Shown: one piece after another, positions 43,607 through 52,720 of the stretch | How the letters are laid out: each line of letters starts with the position of its first letter | How positions within the stretch are numbered: position 1 is the stretch's first letter | Source of the DNA: JABMOV01 sp964654545 | GTDB lineage: Bacteria; Fidelibacterota; Marinisomatia; Marinisomatales; JABMOV01 | Direction of reading: 5' to 3' | NCBI GenBank assembly: GCA_964654545.1 | Contig: CAZZIU010000012.1 | Location: forward strand, 20,645-84,644 | DNA length: 64,000 bases | Translations under genes and position numbers: made by a program | Notes under the pieces: model-generated | The model's database searches: none | Told to the model about the DNA's origin: nothing | What the model saw: the letters and a program-made list of their open reading frames with translations, nothing else

Positions 43607-44728
43607 CTAGAGATTGCCGCGTTTTTCCTGCTCCAGTTCAATGGACTCAAACAGGGCCTGGAAGTTTCCTTGCCCAAACCCACGGGATCCTTTGCGCTGA
43701 ATAATTTCAAAAAACAGGGTTGGCCTGTCTTCAACCGGTTTTGTAAATAATTGGAGTAAATAGCCTTCGTCGTCACGATCAATAAGAATGCGCAGTTCTT
43801 TCAACACATCCAGGTCCTCATCAATAGGTCCAACCCGATCAAGAATATCATCATAATAGGTATCTGGCACATACAAAAATTCCACCCCGTTTTTTCGGAG
43901 TGCTGAAATTGTTTTAACAATATCTCCGGTCAATAATGCGATGTGCTGTACGCCGGGACCTTCATTGAACTCGAGATATTCTTCAATCTGCGATTTTTTT
44001 AATCCCACGGCAGGTTCGTTGATAGGAAAAAGTACTTTCCAGTTTTTGGAACGCATAACACGGCTTTTTAATGCTGAGAACCGGGTTGAGATATCGCCCT
44101 CGCCAAAATGGATAAAATTTGTAAATCCGAACACACGCTCGTAATATTCTTTCCAGGCATCCATCCGGCCATCCTCAACGTTCCCAACAATATGATCCAT
44201 AACCAGCAATCCAGGATCCTCGAAGACTACTGGATTCATAGACAATTTCTCAAATCCCGGTTCCCAAATACCACTGTAATTTCCTTTTTCAATAAAAGAA
44301 TGAATTGTGTCACCGTATGTTTTGATAGCAGCCTTTTTTACCTGTCCCTGTTCATCTGATCTTTTCTTCAAAGGATAGGCTGATTCTGCATTTCTACTTA
44401 AACAGGAATCATATGCTTCCTTGGCAGACTCGGTTTTAAATGCGATATCAACAACTCCATCACCGTGCTTTTTTAACCAATCGGTAGCCGGGTGACTTGA
44501 GTGCAAAGGGGTTGTGATGACAAAAAATATTTTATTCTGTTTTAATACATAGGAAACTGCTTCTCGTTGACCCGTTTCAGGACCGGCATATGCGTACGGC
44601 TCGAATCCAAAAGCAGTCCTGTAAAAGTGGACGGCCTGTTTGGCATTTCCACTATAAAATTCCACGTGATCTAATTCTGAAATGGGGAAATATTCGGTAC
44701 CTTTCCATTCTTTTGTAATAACGGCCAT
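43607..44728 (-). CDS. hppD: 4-hydroxyphenylpyruvate dioxygenase
   Basis: HPPD converts 4-hydroxyphenylpyruvate to homogentisate. The 373-residue protein shows the duplicated VOC fold: the first half begins LDHVEFYSGNAKQAVHFYRT and AFGFEPYAYAGPETGQREAV; the second half carries LVMDHIVGNVEDGRMDAWKE (Fe ligand His), EGPGVQHIALLTGDIVKTIS (second His) and LFFEIIQRKGSRGFGQGNFQ (Fe ligand Glu). GGAG lies 5 bases before the ATG. It is the second gene of the tyrosine operon. Confidence 0.96.
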   Translation of the reverse strand: MAVITKEWKGTEYFPISELDHVEFYSGNAKQAVHFYRTAFGFEPYAYAGPETGQREAVSYVLKQNKIFFVITTPLHSSHPATDWLKKHGDGVVDIAFKTESAKEAYDSCLSRNAESAYPLKKRSDEQGQVKKAAIKTYGDTIHSFIEKGNYSGIWEPGFEKLSMNPVVFEDPGLLVMDHIVGNVEDGRMDAWKEYYERVFGFTNFIHFGEGDISTRFSALKSRVMRSKNWKVLFPINEPAVGLKKSQIEEYLEFNEGPGVQHIALLTGDIVKTISALRKNGVEFLYVPDTYYDDILDRVGPIDEDLDVLKELRILIDRDDEGYLLQLFTKPVEDRPTLFFEIIQRKGSRGFGQGNFQALFESIELEQEKRGNL

Positions 44729-44744
44729 GATTTCTCCGTAGTGC

Positions 44745-45833
44745 TTACCCTAATATTTTTTTTAAAGCTGCGATACAGCGTTGATTTTCTATTTGCAGTC
44801 CAATTGATATGCGGATACAGTCAGGCCAGCCAAATGCCGTCAAATGACGCACAATGACACCTTCATGAAGTAATTTATCTGTTACCCTTGCGGCTTCATC
44901 TCCCGAAGACCAGCAAGTGGTAATAAAATTGGCTGCCGTAGGTAGAAATTTAACATGCAATTGGTTTAGTGCTTTATAGAATAAATTTAAACCACGCTGA
45001 TTAATTCTGAGTGTTTTTTCAATATACTTTTGATCTTCAAGTGCGGCATATCCTGCAACCTGAGCCAGGTAGGATGGCTCAAAAGGAACTTTTACTTTCA
45101 TTAGATTGGTTATCAGGTCTTCGTGTGCAAAACCGTATCCAATGCGAATACCGGCAAGTCCATACGCTTTGGAAAAAGTCCTGAGCGTTATCACATTATC
45201 GTAGCGGTAAGTCATGGAGTCCGGGTAATTATCCAGCGATTGTGCAAATTCAAAATAGGCTTCATCAAGTATTATGAGAACTCGCTCTGGAACATGGGCG
45301 TAGAAATCGTCAAATTCTGATCGAGTAATGTATGTTCCCATTGGATTATCAGGATTTGCGATATAGATAATTTTTGTATAATCATTGATTTTTTTCGCCA
45401 TTGCAGCCAAGTCACATTTGTGGTTTTTCATTGGCACCCAATGGATTTTCCTCCCCGTTGCATTTGCTATGACACGAAATCCAATGAATGAATCTGCGCT
45501 GGTAACTATTTCATCATCGGCAAGGAGAAAAGTGCGCATGATGGTAGACATAATGCCCTCTGATCCAGCTCCAATCACAACATTGTTTAATGTAACTTCG
45601 AATTTTTTTGCCAACGCAGATCGCAACATGAACCCGGCTGCATCAGGATAACGATGGGAGTTTTTCATTGCTTGCCGCATGGCAAGCATTGCTCTTGGTG
45701 AGGGACCCAATGAATTCTCATTGGAGGCCAGTTTTACGACCTCATCAATTCCCAGTTCTCGGTGAACTTCTTCGATGGGTTTTCCAGGGACATAATTTGC
45801 TAAACTTTTGATATAGGAGGGTACCAGTGGCAT
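44745..45833 (-). CDS. hisC: HisC-type aminotransferase (likely tyrosine/aromatic role here)
   Basis: This fold-type I PLP aminotransferase is of the histidinol-phosphate aminotransferase family, 362 residues. Motifs include VVKLASNENSLGPSPRAMLA, IGAGSEGIMSTIMRTFLLAD, YIANPDNPMGTYI, ILDEAYFEFAQSLDNYPDSM and the PLP-lysine block TLRTFSKAYGLAGIRIGYGF. HisC-like enzymes can also transaminate aromatic amino acids. As first gene of an operon with hppD and hmgA, and with no other histidine gene nearby, it probably makes 4-hydroxyphenylpyruvate from tyrosine. The symbol reflects the family, not a proven substrate. Confidence 0.88.
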   Translation of the reverse strand: MPLVPSYIKSLANYVPGKPIEEVHRELGIDEVVKLASNENSLGPSPRAMLAMRQAMKNSHRYPDAAGFMLRSALAKKFEVTLNNVVIGAGSEGIMSTIMRTFLLADDEIVTSADSFIGFRVIANATGRKIHWVPMKNHKCDLAAMAKKINDYTKIIYIANPDNPMGTYITRSEFDDFYAHVPERVLIILDEAYFEFAQSLDNYPDSMTYRYDNVITLRTFSKAYGLAGIRIGYGFAHEDLITNLMKVKVPFEPSYLAQVAGYAALEDQKYIEKTLRINQRGLNLFYKALNQLHVKFLPTAANFITTCWSSGDEAARVTDKLLHEGVIVRHLTAFGWPDCIRISIGLQIENQRCIAALKKILG

Positions 45834-46120
45834 AATGTTGCTTTCAATTATTTTCTAAAGGATGTTCAAATGTCGATCAGAGCCGTATTGTCAGTTGGCT
45901 AAATTTACACATTTCTAATGGTGCGAACGAGGTATGCTGATTGAAAACAGGTAGCTGAAATTGTGCATTTGTTTGCCGGTGCCGGGTAAAATTTAATATT
46001 CGAAAAAAAAGAATATAATCGTATATTTGTATCCTGTTATGCCAATTAATACACATAATACAAAGTTTTCAATACGGAAAACATACTATCAAACATAAAC
46101 CTAAATAGGAGTACATGATC

Positions 46121-47563
46121 ATGAGTATTAGAGGAAAAATATTTGCAACACTAACTGTTGTTGTATTATTGATTTCCACTGGTTGTGATGATAACAAAGC
46201 GACTGAGCCTCATTTTGTTGATGACAATTGGACAAGTGCCAACATTAAAGCTGGGGGGCAATTATATGATAAATGGTGGAAAGTAACCGACGCCGCAGAA
46301 CCTACCGGAGACTTTGATCCAATTTGGTCTGAACAAAGCACAAATACACGCACCGGAGCCGATACCTGGCGTTGCAAAGAATGCCACGGTTGGGATTACA
46401 TTGGTCTGGACGGTAGATACAGTTCAGGCAGCCATTACACCGGATTTGAAGGCTTAACGGATGCCAGCGCTATGGACCCGGCGGATATATTTGATGCTAT
46501 CAAAGGTGATGGAAGCCGCCACGATTTTGCATCTGTTCTTGATGATACCAGCATCATGAATCTGGCAAAATTTGTTGCTGATGGACTTACAGATATGTAT
46601 TTATATATCGACTCAAACGGACTTGCAACCGGCGATGCGACTGCCGGCGCAACACTATATACAGACAATTGTGCAGTCTGCCATGGAGCCGATGGTAATA
46701 CAATTGATTTTGAGGCTGAGGATGGTAATCAAGGAGTTGGCTGGTTGGCAGTGGATAACCCACAAGAGGTCCTTCATAAGATTTTTTGGGGAAACCCAGG
46801 ATCACAAATGCCAAGTATGATCAGTGAAGGATTAACCAGAGATCAATGTGGTGATATTCTGGCCTATGCTCAATCACTGGAAATATATGCAACTTTAAAT
46901 TGGGGGCTAGCTGATATTGTAGCCGGTGGACAGTTGTATGATAAATGGTGGAAAGTAAATGGCGGTACCGAACCTACAACCGACTTTGATCCAATTTGGA
47001 GCACACAAACAACCAACGCTCGTACCGGGGCTGATACATGGCGCTGTAAAGAATGCCATGGCTGGGACTACATCGGTTTGGATGGAAGATACAGTTCTGG
47101 AAGCCATTATACTGGATTTGATGGTGTGATGACACTGAGTGGTGGCGATCCGGACGCAATCTTCAATTCAATCAAAAGTGCCGGTGGCGACCATGATTTC
47201 TCTGCCGTTCTAAGCAATGATGATGTATTGAATTTGACCAAATTTATTGTGGATGGCCTGTTCGATATGTATGATTATATCGACCCCACAACCTATGCCG
47301 GAAACGGCGATGCAACCAATGGTGCAACCCTCTATGGTAACAATTGCGCTGTTTGTCATGGTGCAGATGGCAACACAATCGATTTTGATGATGATGATGG
47401 TAGTCAAGGTGTGGGTTGGTTAGCAAATGATAACCCGCAGGAAGTCTTCCATAAGATTCGCTGGGGTCACCCGGGGAGCTCTCCAGAAATGCCAAGTATG
47501 ATCAGTGAAGGATTAACCGATGCAGAAACAGGTGATGTGTTGACATATTGTCAATCGCTGTAA
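46121..47563 (+). CDS. Tetraheme cytochrome c lipoprotein with internal duplication
   Basis: The 480-residue protein has a lipoprotein signal (VVVLLISTGCDDN) and four CxxCH heme sites, at residues 87-91, 186-190, 311-315 and 411-415 counting from the ATG at 46115. It is a tandem duplication of about 225 residues: each half opens GGQLYDKWWKV, holds WRCKECHGWDYIGLDGRYSS, then NNCAVCHGADGNTIDF (first copy DNCAVCHG) and closes MPSMISEGLT with a candidate Met ligand. It should be lipid-anchored outside the cytoplasm and carry electrons. The ATG at 46121 is favoured over 46115 because TAGGAG lies 9 bases before it. It is a single-gene transcript ending at a terminator. Confidence 0.88.
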   Translation: MSIRGKIFATLTVVVLLISTGCDDNKATEPHFVDDNWTSANIKAGGQLYDKWWKVTDAAEPTGDFDPIWSEQSTNTRTGADTWRCKECHGWDYIGLDGRYSSGSHYTGFEGLTDASAMDPADIFDAIKGDGSRHDFASVLDDTSIMNLAKFVADGLTDMYLYIDSNGLATGDATAGATLYTDNCAVCHGADGNTIDFEAEDGNQGVGWLAVDNPQEVLHKIFWGNPGSQMPSMISEGLTRDQCGDILAYAQSLEIYATLNWGLADIVAGGQLYDKWWKVNGGTEPTTDFDPIWSTQTTNARTGADTWRCKECHGWDYIGLDGRYSSGSHYTGFDGVMTLSGGDPDAIFNSIKSAGGDHDFSAVLSNDDVLNLTKFIVDGLFDMYDYIDPTTYAGNGDATNGATLYGNNCAVCHGADGNTIDFDDDDGSQGVGWLANDNPQEVFHKIRWGHPGSSPEMPSMISEGLTDAETGDVLTYCQSL

Positions 47564-47580
47564 CCCACAAATTACATCTA

Positions 47581-47616
47581 AAAAAAGGGCCGTCATTTAA
47601 CGGCCCTTTTTTGTTT
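47581..47616. terminator. Bidirectional intrinsic terminator
   Basis: A six-A run, the stem GGGCCGT (47587-47593), loop CATTTA, stem ACGGCCC (47600-47606) and a TTTTTTG tract form a textbook hairpin usable from both sides. It separates the convergent tetraheme cytochrome and aldehyde dehydrogenase genes. Confidence 0.92.
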
Positions 47617-47625
47617 TCAGCAAGA

Positions 47626-49038
47626 CTATAAGTTAAAACAAACTACTTTTGGTTCGGTCATTTCCTCCAGTGCAAAACGAATTCCTTCGCGCCCAAGACC
47701 ACTGTTTTTTACTCCACCAAACGGCATAAGATCTACCCGATAGTCCGTTGAGTCATTTACCATAATACCGCCCACGTCCATTCGCTTTATGGCATCGAAA
47801 GCCGCATGTAAATTGCTGGTAAAAATAGCTCCATGGAGCCCGAAATCCACAGCATTGGATTTTTCAATTGCTTCATCAAGATTTTCAACGGCGTAAAGTG
47901 TGACAACAGGACCAAAAATTTCCTGACAATCCAGTTTTGCACCAGCCGGCATCTTTTCCATGACCGTTGGTTGAACCAGCGAACCAACTCTGGTTCCACC
48001 GGTGAGGCAGGTGGCGCCTTGCGATTCTGCTTCTTTCACCCAATCCATTACGCGCTCAGCTTCTGCTAATGTAATCATCGGTCCCATATCCGTATCTTCA
48101 TCCAACTGATATCCCGTTTTATACTTTTTTGTCCGCTTTACAAAAGCATCCCTGAAAGCAGGGTAGAGGTCCTTTTCAATATAGATGCGCTGGACACCAA
48201 TGCAGTTTTGTCCCACAGCCCAAAATGCCCCGGAGACACAAGATTCCACAGCTTTCTCGAAATCACAATCCTTAAGTATAATTACCGGCGAATTGGACCC
48301 CAGCTCCATACCAATTTTCTTTAGTCCGGCAATTTTAGAAATGTGTTTACCAGCCTCAACACCGCCGGTAAATGAAACCATTCGAATGCGAAGATCCGTG
48401 ACCAATGCCTCCCCAATCTCAGCTCCCGGACCGGTTATAACACTCAGTATTTCTCCAGGCAAACCGGCGTCAAAAAGGCATTCAGCCAATTTCAGAGCAG
48501 AAAGGGGAGTAACCGTCGCCGGCTTGACAATCACCGAATTTCCACCCGCAATGGCAGGACCAACCTTGTGTGCTACCAAATTTAGGGGATCATTAAATGG
48601 CGTAATTGCGGCAATAATTCCGATTGGAAAGCGGTAATAATACCCTACACGATTTTCTGATCCGTCCGCGCTGTCAAAAGGAATGGTTTCGCCGTTAATA
48701 CGCCGCGCTTCTTCTGCAGAAATGGTCATGGTATTGATAGCTCGTCCAACTTCTTTCCGTGCTTCCTTAATGGTTTTTGATCCTTCTGAAGCAATGGTTA
48801 TTGCCAAATTGTCGAAGCGTTCTTCCATGAGCTGGGCTGCTTTTTTCAAAATGTGTATCCGGCGGTGTGCAGGTAAATCGCGGTTAATCTCATAACCAGT
48901 TTGGGCGATATCAATAGCATGCAGTATATCGTTTTTATCTCCTCTTGGGACAGTATCAACCACGGATTGATCGTAGGGATTATGCACATCAATCGTTTCC
49001 TTTTTGCTGATCCATTGTCCCCCAATGACCATTTTCAT
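47626..49038 (-). CDS. NAD(P)-dependent aldehyde dehydrogenase
   Basis: The 470-residue protein is of the aldehyde dehydrogenase superfamily, close by eye to the lactaldehyde/non-phosphorylating GAPDH-like group. It starts MKMVIGGQWISKKETIDVHN and has the coenzyme-site FPIGIIAAITPFNDPLNLVA, AGGNSVIVKPATVTPLSALK, SFTGGVEAGKHISKIAGLKK, the general base Glu in MELGSNSPVII, the nucleophile Cys in AVGQNCIGVQRIY, and QEIFGPVV. GGGG lies 7 bases before the ATG. Substrate cannot be fixed; it follows the Cys/Met gene cluster by 12 bases and may be in its operon. Confidence 0.9.
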   Translation of the reverse strand: MKMVIGGQWISKKETIDVHNPYDQSVVDTVPRGDKNDILHAIDIAQTGYEINRDLPAHRRIHILKKAAQLMEERFDNLAITIASEGSKTIKEARKEVGRAINTMTISAEEARRINGETIPFDSADGSENRVGYYYRFPIGIIAAITPFNDPLNLVAHKVGPAIAGGNSVIVKPATVTPLSALKLAECLFDAGLPGEILSVITGPGAEIGEALVTDLRIRMVSFTGGVEAGKHISKIAGLKKIGMELGSNSPVIILKDCDFEKAVESCVSGAFWAVGQNCIGVQRIYIEKDLYPAFRDAFVKRTKKYKTGYQLDEDTDMGPMITLAEAERVMDWVKEAESQGATCLTGGTRVGSLVQPTVMEKMPAGAKLDCQEIFGPVVTLYAVENLDEAIEKSNAVDFGLHGAIFTSNLHAAFDAIKRMDVGGIMVNDSTDYRVDLMPFGGVKNSGLGREGIRFALEEMTEPKVVCFNL

Positions 49039-49050
49039 AACAGGTCCCCT

Positions 49051-50232
49051 TTACGATTTGTTTAAAGCTTGTTCAAAATCGTTAACCAGATCTTCTATAT
49101 CTTCACATCCCACAGATAGTCGAATCAACCCATCGGTAATGCCCGCAGCAAGACGCTCATCTTTCTGAACGGAAGCATGTGTCATGCTGGCTGGATGTTG
49201 TATAAGGGATTCGTAGCCGCCAAGTGAAACGGCAAGCAGGGCGACTGAAACATTATTCATCAGACTTTCTCCTGCAATATACCCACCTTTGAGCTCAAAA
49301 CTCATGACCGCTCCCGGGCCAGAGGCTTGGCTTTTCGCCAGCTCATATTGTGGGTGAGATTGCAATCCGGGATAGTGTACGGCGCCAACGGCTGAATGAT
49401 TCTCAAGAAATTCAGCCAGTTTTAACGCATTCTCCTGGGATTTTTCCATACGCAATGCCAATGTCCGCATGCCACGCAGTACCAACCAGGCCTGATGGGG
49501 ATCCATGGTACCACCAAGGTTTTTTAATACTGACCGTAAACGGCCCGCAATGGTATCTTCATTGCAAACCATGGCACCGGCAACCACATCCGTATGACCA
49601 TTAATGAATTTGGTCATGCTGTGTATGACAATATCTGCTCCTAGATCCAATGGGTTTTGCAACACGGGACTTAAAAATGTATTGTCCACGGCCAAAACGG
49701 CATGGTGCTCATGGGCGAGTTTTGCGCATTCAGTTATATCTGAAACTTTAAGCGTTGGATTTGCAGGCGTTTCAATATAAATCAACTTTGTATTGGGTTT
49801 AATTGCCTTTTTTACCGTTTCAAGGTTTGACGTATCAATGAAATCAGAAGCAATATTTTTACGAGAGAATTCAGTTTCCATTACCACGCGTGCGGGACCA
49901 TACATGCAATCGGAACCAATCATGTGGTCACCCGAATCAAGCAATGCAAAATACATGGTTGTGATAGCTGCCATTCCAGTAGATGTGACCAGGGCATGTT
50001 TGCCATTTTCTAATTCTGCCAGCGCCGATTCCAGGGCCTGTATCGTGGGATTGCCGAGACGTGTATAAATAAATCCTGGTTCCTCACCAGAAAATCGTCT
50101 GCGACCCTGTTCAGCAGAATCAAATTTAAAGGTGGATGACTGGTAGATAGGTGTAGATACGCTTCCCATTTTATCATCCGGGTTTATCCCGGCATGGATG
50201 ACTTTGGTGTTTTTACCGTAGTTTTTTTTCAT
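49051..50232 (-). CDS. Cys/Met-metabolism PLP enzyme (cystathionine/methionine gamma-lyase type)
   Basis: This 393-residue fold-type I gamma-family enzyme has VSTPIYQSSTFKFDSAEQGR, FIYTRLGNPTIQALESALAE, SSG-type phosphate loop LVTSTGMAAITTMYFALLDS, IYIETPANPTLKVSDI, DNTFLSPVLQNPLDLGADIV and the PLP lysine in IHSMTKFINGHTDVVAGAMV. The segment SDCMYGPARVVMET lacks the Cys that follows YG in classical methionine gamma-lyase. It could be cystathionine gamma-lyase, cystathionine gamma-synthase or methionine gamma-lyase. It overlaps homoserine dehydrogenase by 20 bases, pointing to sulfur amino-acid metabolism from homoserine. Confidence 0.85.
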   Translation of the reverse strand: MKKNYGKNTKVIHAGINPDDKMGSVSTPIYQSSTFKFDSAEQGRRRFSGEEPGFIYTRLGNPTIQALESALAELENGKHALVTSTGMAAITTMYFALLDSGDHMIGSDCMYGPARVVMETEFSRKNIASDFIDTSNLETVKKAIKPNTKLIYIETPANPTLKVSDITECAKLAHEHHAVLAVDNTFLSPVLQNPLDLGADIVIHSMTKFINGHTDVVAGAMVCNEDTIAGRLRSVLKNLGGTMDPHQAWLVLRGMRTLALRMEKSQENALKLAEFLENHSAVGAVHYPGLQSHPQYELAKSQASGPGAVMSFELKGGYIAGESLMNNVSVALLAVSLGGYESLIQHPASMTHASVQKDERLAAGITDGLIRLSVGCEDIEDLVNDFEQALNKS

Positions 50233-51289
50233 CGCTAAATCCTTGCATTTTTTTGTGGATCTCTAATAGATCCGTTAGAATTGAGAATCCCGTTTCTGTG
50301 CGGCCTGCACCAGCCCCAACAATGGTGATATCACCCATCAGATCCGTTTGAAAAGTCACTGCATTTGTGGCTCCCATGATTCCGGCCAATGGATGGCTCA
50401 ATGGCACCGGCTCAGGGCGAACATAAGCGCTGATTCCATCGGCGGTATTTTCCACGCAACCAATGAGCTTCCAACGAGAGTTTTGCTGCTTCGCGTTTCT
50501 GATATCGTCACTATTGATCCTGGTAATGCCTTCACATGCAACATCTCCAATTGCCAGTGATTTTCCCATAACAACATTGGCGAGAATGGTGACTTTTGCA
50601 CGCGCATCATTGCCCTCCACATCACCGGTCGGATCGGCCTCGGCGTATCCCAATTCCTGTGCTTTTTTCAACGCATCCGCATAGCTCATTCCATTTTCCA
50701 TTTCCGAGAGAATATAATTGGTCGTCCCGTTCAGTATTCCTCTGGCGGAGATAATGGTGTTACCTGCCAGTGGTCCGGTGAGCAAGTTCAGAATTGGTGT
50801 ACCACTCATGACGGTACCCTCAATCAAGAAGTCCACATTATGCGCTGTAGCCAATTGATGCAATTCGCTGTAAGCGAGCGCAGCCGGACCTTTGTTACTG
50901 GTTACAACATGTTTTCCAGTTTCAAAAGCGGCCTTGCAATGTGCTATTGCCGGCTCACCATCCTTTAGATTGGTATAAGCTAATTCACAAATAACATCCG
51001 CATTGCTGTTTCGAATGGTATGCAATGCATCCCACCCTTTATGGCAGCCTGTGCAATCTTTATTACACTGATATTCGTCAAGCGATTTGTCACGTTCCAC
51101 CAGACTTAATAATTGTGAAATATCCAACCCTTCTTTACAATATACCGATCCTTTTACCGCATCGCTCACCGCCACAATTTGTGGCTGATAGTGAAATTTT
51201 TCGGCAAATTCCGATTGCTTTTTTAGAAGTATTTCGGCTAAGCCTTGCCCCACAGTACCAAATCCAATCAGGGCAATATTTTGGGTCAT
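50213..51289 (-). CDS. hom: Homoserine dehydrogenase
   Basis: Homoserine dehydrogenase interconverts aspartate semialdehyde and homoserine. The 358-residue protein has the NAD(P) loop IALIGFGTVGQGLAEILLKK, TSNKGPAALAYSELHQLATA, the family signature GILNGTTNYILSEMENGMSY, AQELGYAEADPTGDVEGNDA, and the catalytic-Lys block DARAKVTILANVVMG. It ends without the C-terminal ACT domain that gives threonine feedback in long forms. A Cys-rich insertion (CNKDCTGCHKG) near residue 95 is unusual. It lies between two Cys/Met PLP enzymes. Confidence 0.92.
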   Translation of the reverse strand: MTQNIALIGFGTVGQGLAEILLKKQSEFAEKFHYQPQIVAVSDAVKGSVYCKEGLDISQLLSLVERDKSLDEYQCNKDCTGCHKGWDALHTIRNSNADVICELAYTNLKDGEPAIAHCKAAFETGKHVVTSNKGPAALAYSELHQLATAHNVDFLIEGTVMSGTPILNLLTGPLAGNTIISARGILNGTTNYILSEMENGMSYADALKKAQELGYAEADPTGDVEGNDARAKVTILANVVMGKSLAIGDVACEGITRINSDDIRNAKQQNSRWKLIGCVENTADGISAYVRPEPVPLSHPLAGIMGATNAVTFQTDLMGDITIVGAGAGRTETGFSILTDLLEIHKKMQGFSDEKKLR

Positions 51290-51307
51290 AGTCTTTCCTC
51301 GCTTTCG

Positions 51308-52720
51308 TCAAATTTTGCTTAAAGCATGATCCAGTTCGGTAATAATATCAGATACGTCTTCAATTCCAATGGAGAGGCGTACATAGTTTGGCAGAATGGA
51401 TGCGAGCTTACGCCCTTCATCCCCTTGTTGCTGATGGGTTGAAATTGCTGGAATTGTGGCTACCGATTTTACACGACCCAAATCGGTTGCCCGCCAGATC
51501 ATATCAAGATTATTGTAAAATGTTCTGGTGTTTTTGGGCTGGTAGGGGTTTTTTTCTTTTATTTCAAATGTCATCATGTACCCGTAGGCATATTCAGGAT
51601 CACCGTCATTTTCCGCGCTATCAACCAGCTGAAGATATTTGTTTGCTATTGTTGCTTGGGTATGGGATGATAAACCGGGATAATTGATACTGGCAACCTT
51701 GGAATGACTCGCCAGATAGTGTGCTATTTTTAAAGCGGATCGACTGGTGTGTGCAGCCCGGCTTCGAAGGGAGCGTAAATCATTGAGTGTGACGATGGCA
51801 TTAAAAGGACTTAATGACGGTCCATTATCCCGATAGGGAAGGAGCTTCATCCAGGTTGCGAAATCAGCTTTCATTTCATCGGTTCCCACCCTACTGATTA
51901 TATGGTTTTTTGCCGTGACTGTCCCTACAATAGAAAACCCACTGGCCCCCATAATTTTGGATGCGGATTGAAGCACAATGTCGGCACCAAATTCCAGTGG
52001 ACGCAGTAGAGCCGGGGAAGCACAAGTGGCATCCACAATAAGTGGGATTCCGTGTGAATGTGCCAGTGCTGCGGCCTTTTCAATATCGAACAATGCCACG
52101 GCAGGATTTGATGGCATTTCACCGTAGAGGAAACGTGTACCCCTATCGATTTTCGATGCCCACTCTTCCATATCCAGGTTATTCGTTACCCACCGTACTT
52201 CAATATTTCGATCACCCATTTGTCGCTCCTGGAACTGCTGAAATGTGCCACCGTAAACACGACTGGTACTGACAAAATTGGGAGCTGGTAGAGATTTATC
52301 CACAATCAAAAAAGGTTCAATTGCAGAACGGATAGCTGACATTCCACTACTGCATGCCACACAGCCGGCCTCCAGGCCTGTTCCGTAGGATTCCAACAAT
52401 GCAACCGTTTCCTCCAGAAAAAAGGTGGATGGATTTGCTATGCGAGAATATGTCCAGGACGGCATTTGATAGGCCAATGCCACTTCCATCTCATCGTAAC
52501 TATGAAAAGCCTGAGCACTGCTTAAAAATATTGGCTCAATGATCGAACCATTATTAAACATTGTTGCCTGTTGTAAATCATATAACCCATGGGTTGCAAT
52601 AGTATCGAATTTCCAATTTTTTGTACGCGCGATACGCCTTTTACGATCAGAAGCAATGCGCTTGCCCTCATTCACCCAGAATCGAATTGCTTCGGAATGA
52701 TCAAGATGATTGGCGTTCAT
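51308..52720 (-). CDS. Cys/Met-metabolism PLP enzyme, divergent long form
   Basis: The roughly 470-residue protein belongs to the gamma-family of PLP enzymes but is longer and more divergent than its neighbour. Visible motifs are YSRIANPSTFFLEETVALLE, CVACSSGMSAIRSAIEPFLI, GEMPSNPAVALFDIEKAAAL, IVDATCASPALLRPLEFGAD and the PLP lysine in IVLQSASKIMGASGFSIVGT, with the C-terminal ILPNYVRLSIGIEDVSDII. An O-acyl-homoserine sulfhydrylase or related lyase is possible. The frame opens at 52732; the ATG at 52720 has GGGGG 6 bases upstream and is preferred. It overlaps the lrp-like gene by 20 bases. Confidence 0.8.
   Translation of the reverse strand: MNANHLDHSEAIRFWVNEGKRIASDRKRRIARTKNWKFDTIATHGLYDLQQATMFNNGSIIEPIFLSSAQAFHSYDEMEVALAYQMPSWTYSRIANPSTFFLEETVALLESYGTGLEAGCVACSSGMSAIRSAIEPFLIVDKSLPAPNFVSTSRVYGGTFQQFQERQMGDRNIEVRWVTNNLDMEEWASKIDRGTRFLYGEMPSNPAVALFDIEKAAALAHSHGIPLIVDATCASPALLRPLEFGADIVLQSASKIMGASGFSIVGTVTAKNHIISRVGTDEMKADFATWMKLLPYRDNGPSLSPFNAIVTLNDLRSLRSRAAHTSRSALKIAHYLASHSKVASINYPGLSSHTQATIANKYLQLVDSAENDGDPEYAYGYMMTFEIKEKNPYQPKNTRTFYNNLDMIWRATDLGRVKSVATIPAISTHQQQGDEGRKLASILPNYVRLSIGIEDVSDIITELDHALSKI

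Noticed and set aside
45996..46016. ATATTC/GAATAT short hairpin with an A-run loop upstream of the cytochrome gene
   Set aside because: Only 6-base AT-rich arms; likely chance in an AT-rich gap.
46244..47560. Tandem repeat that might be a mobile element or assembly artefact
   Set aside because: The two halves differ at many codons while keeping one reading frame and heme motifs, so it is a coding duplication.
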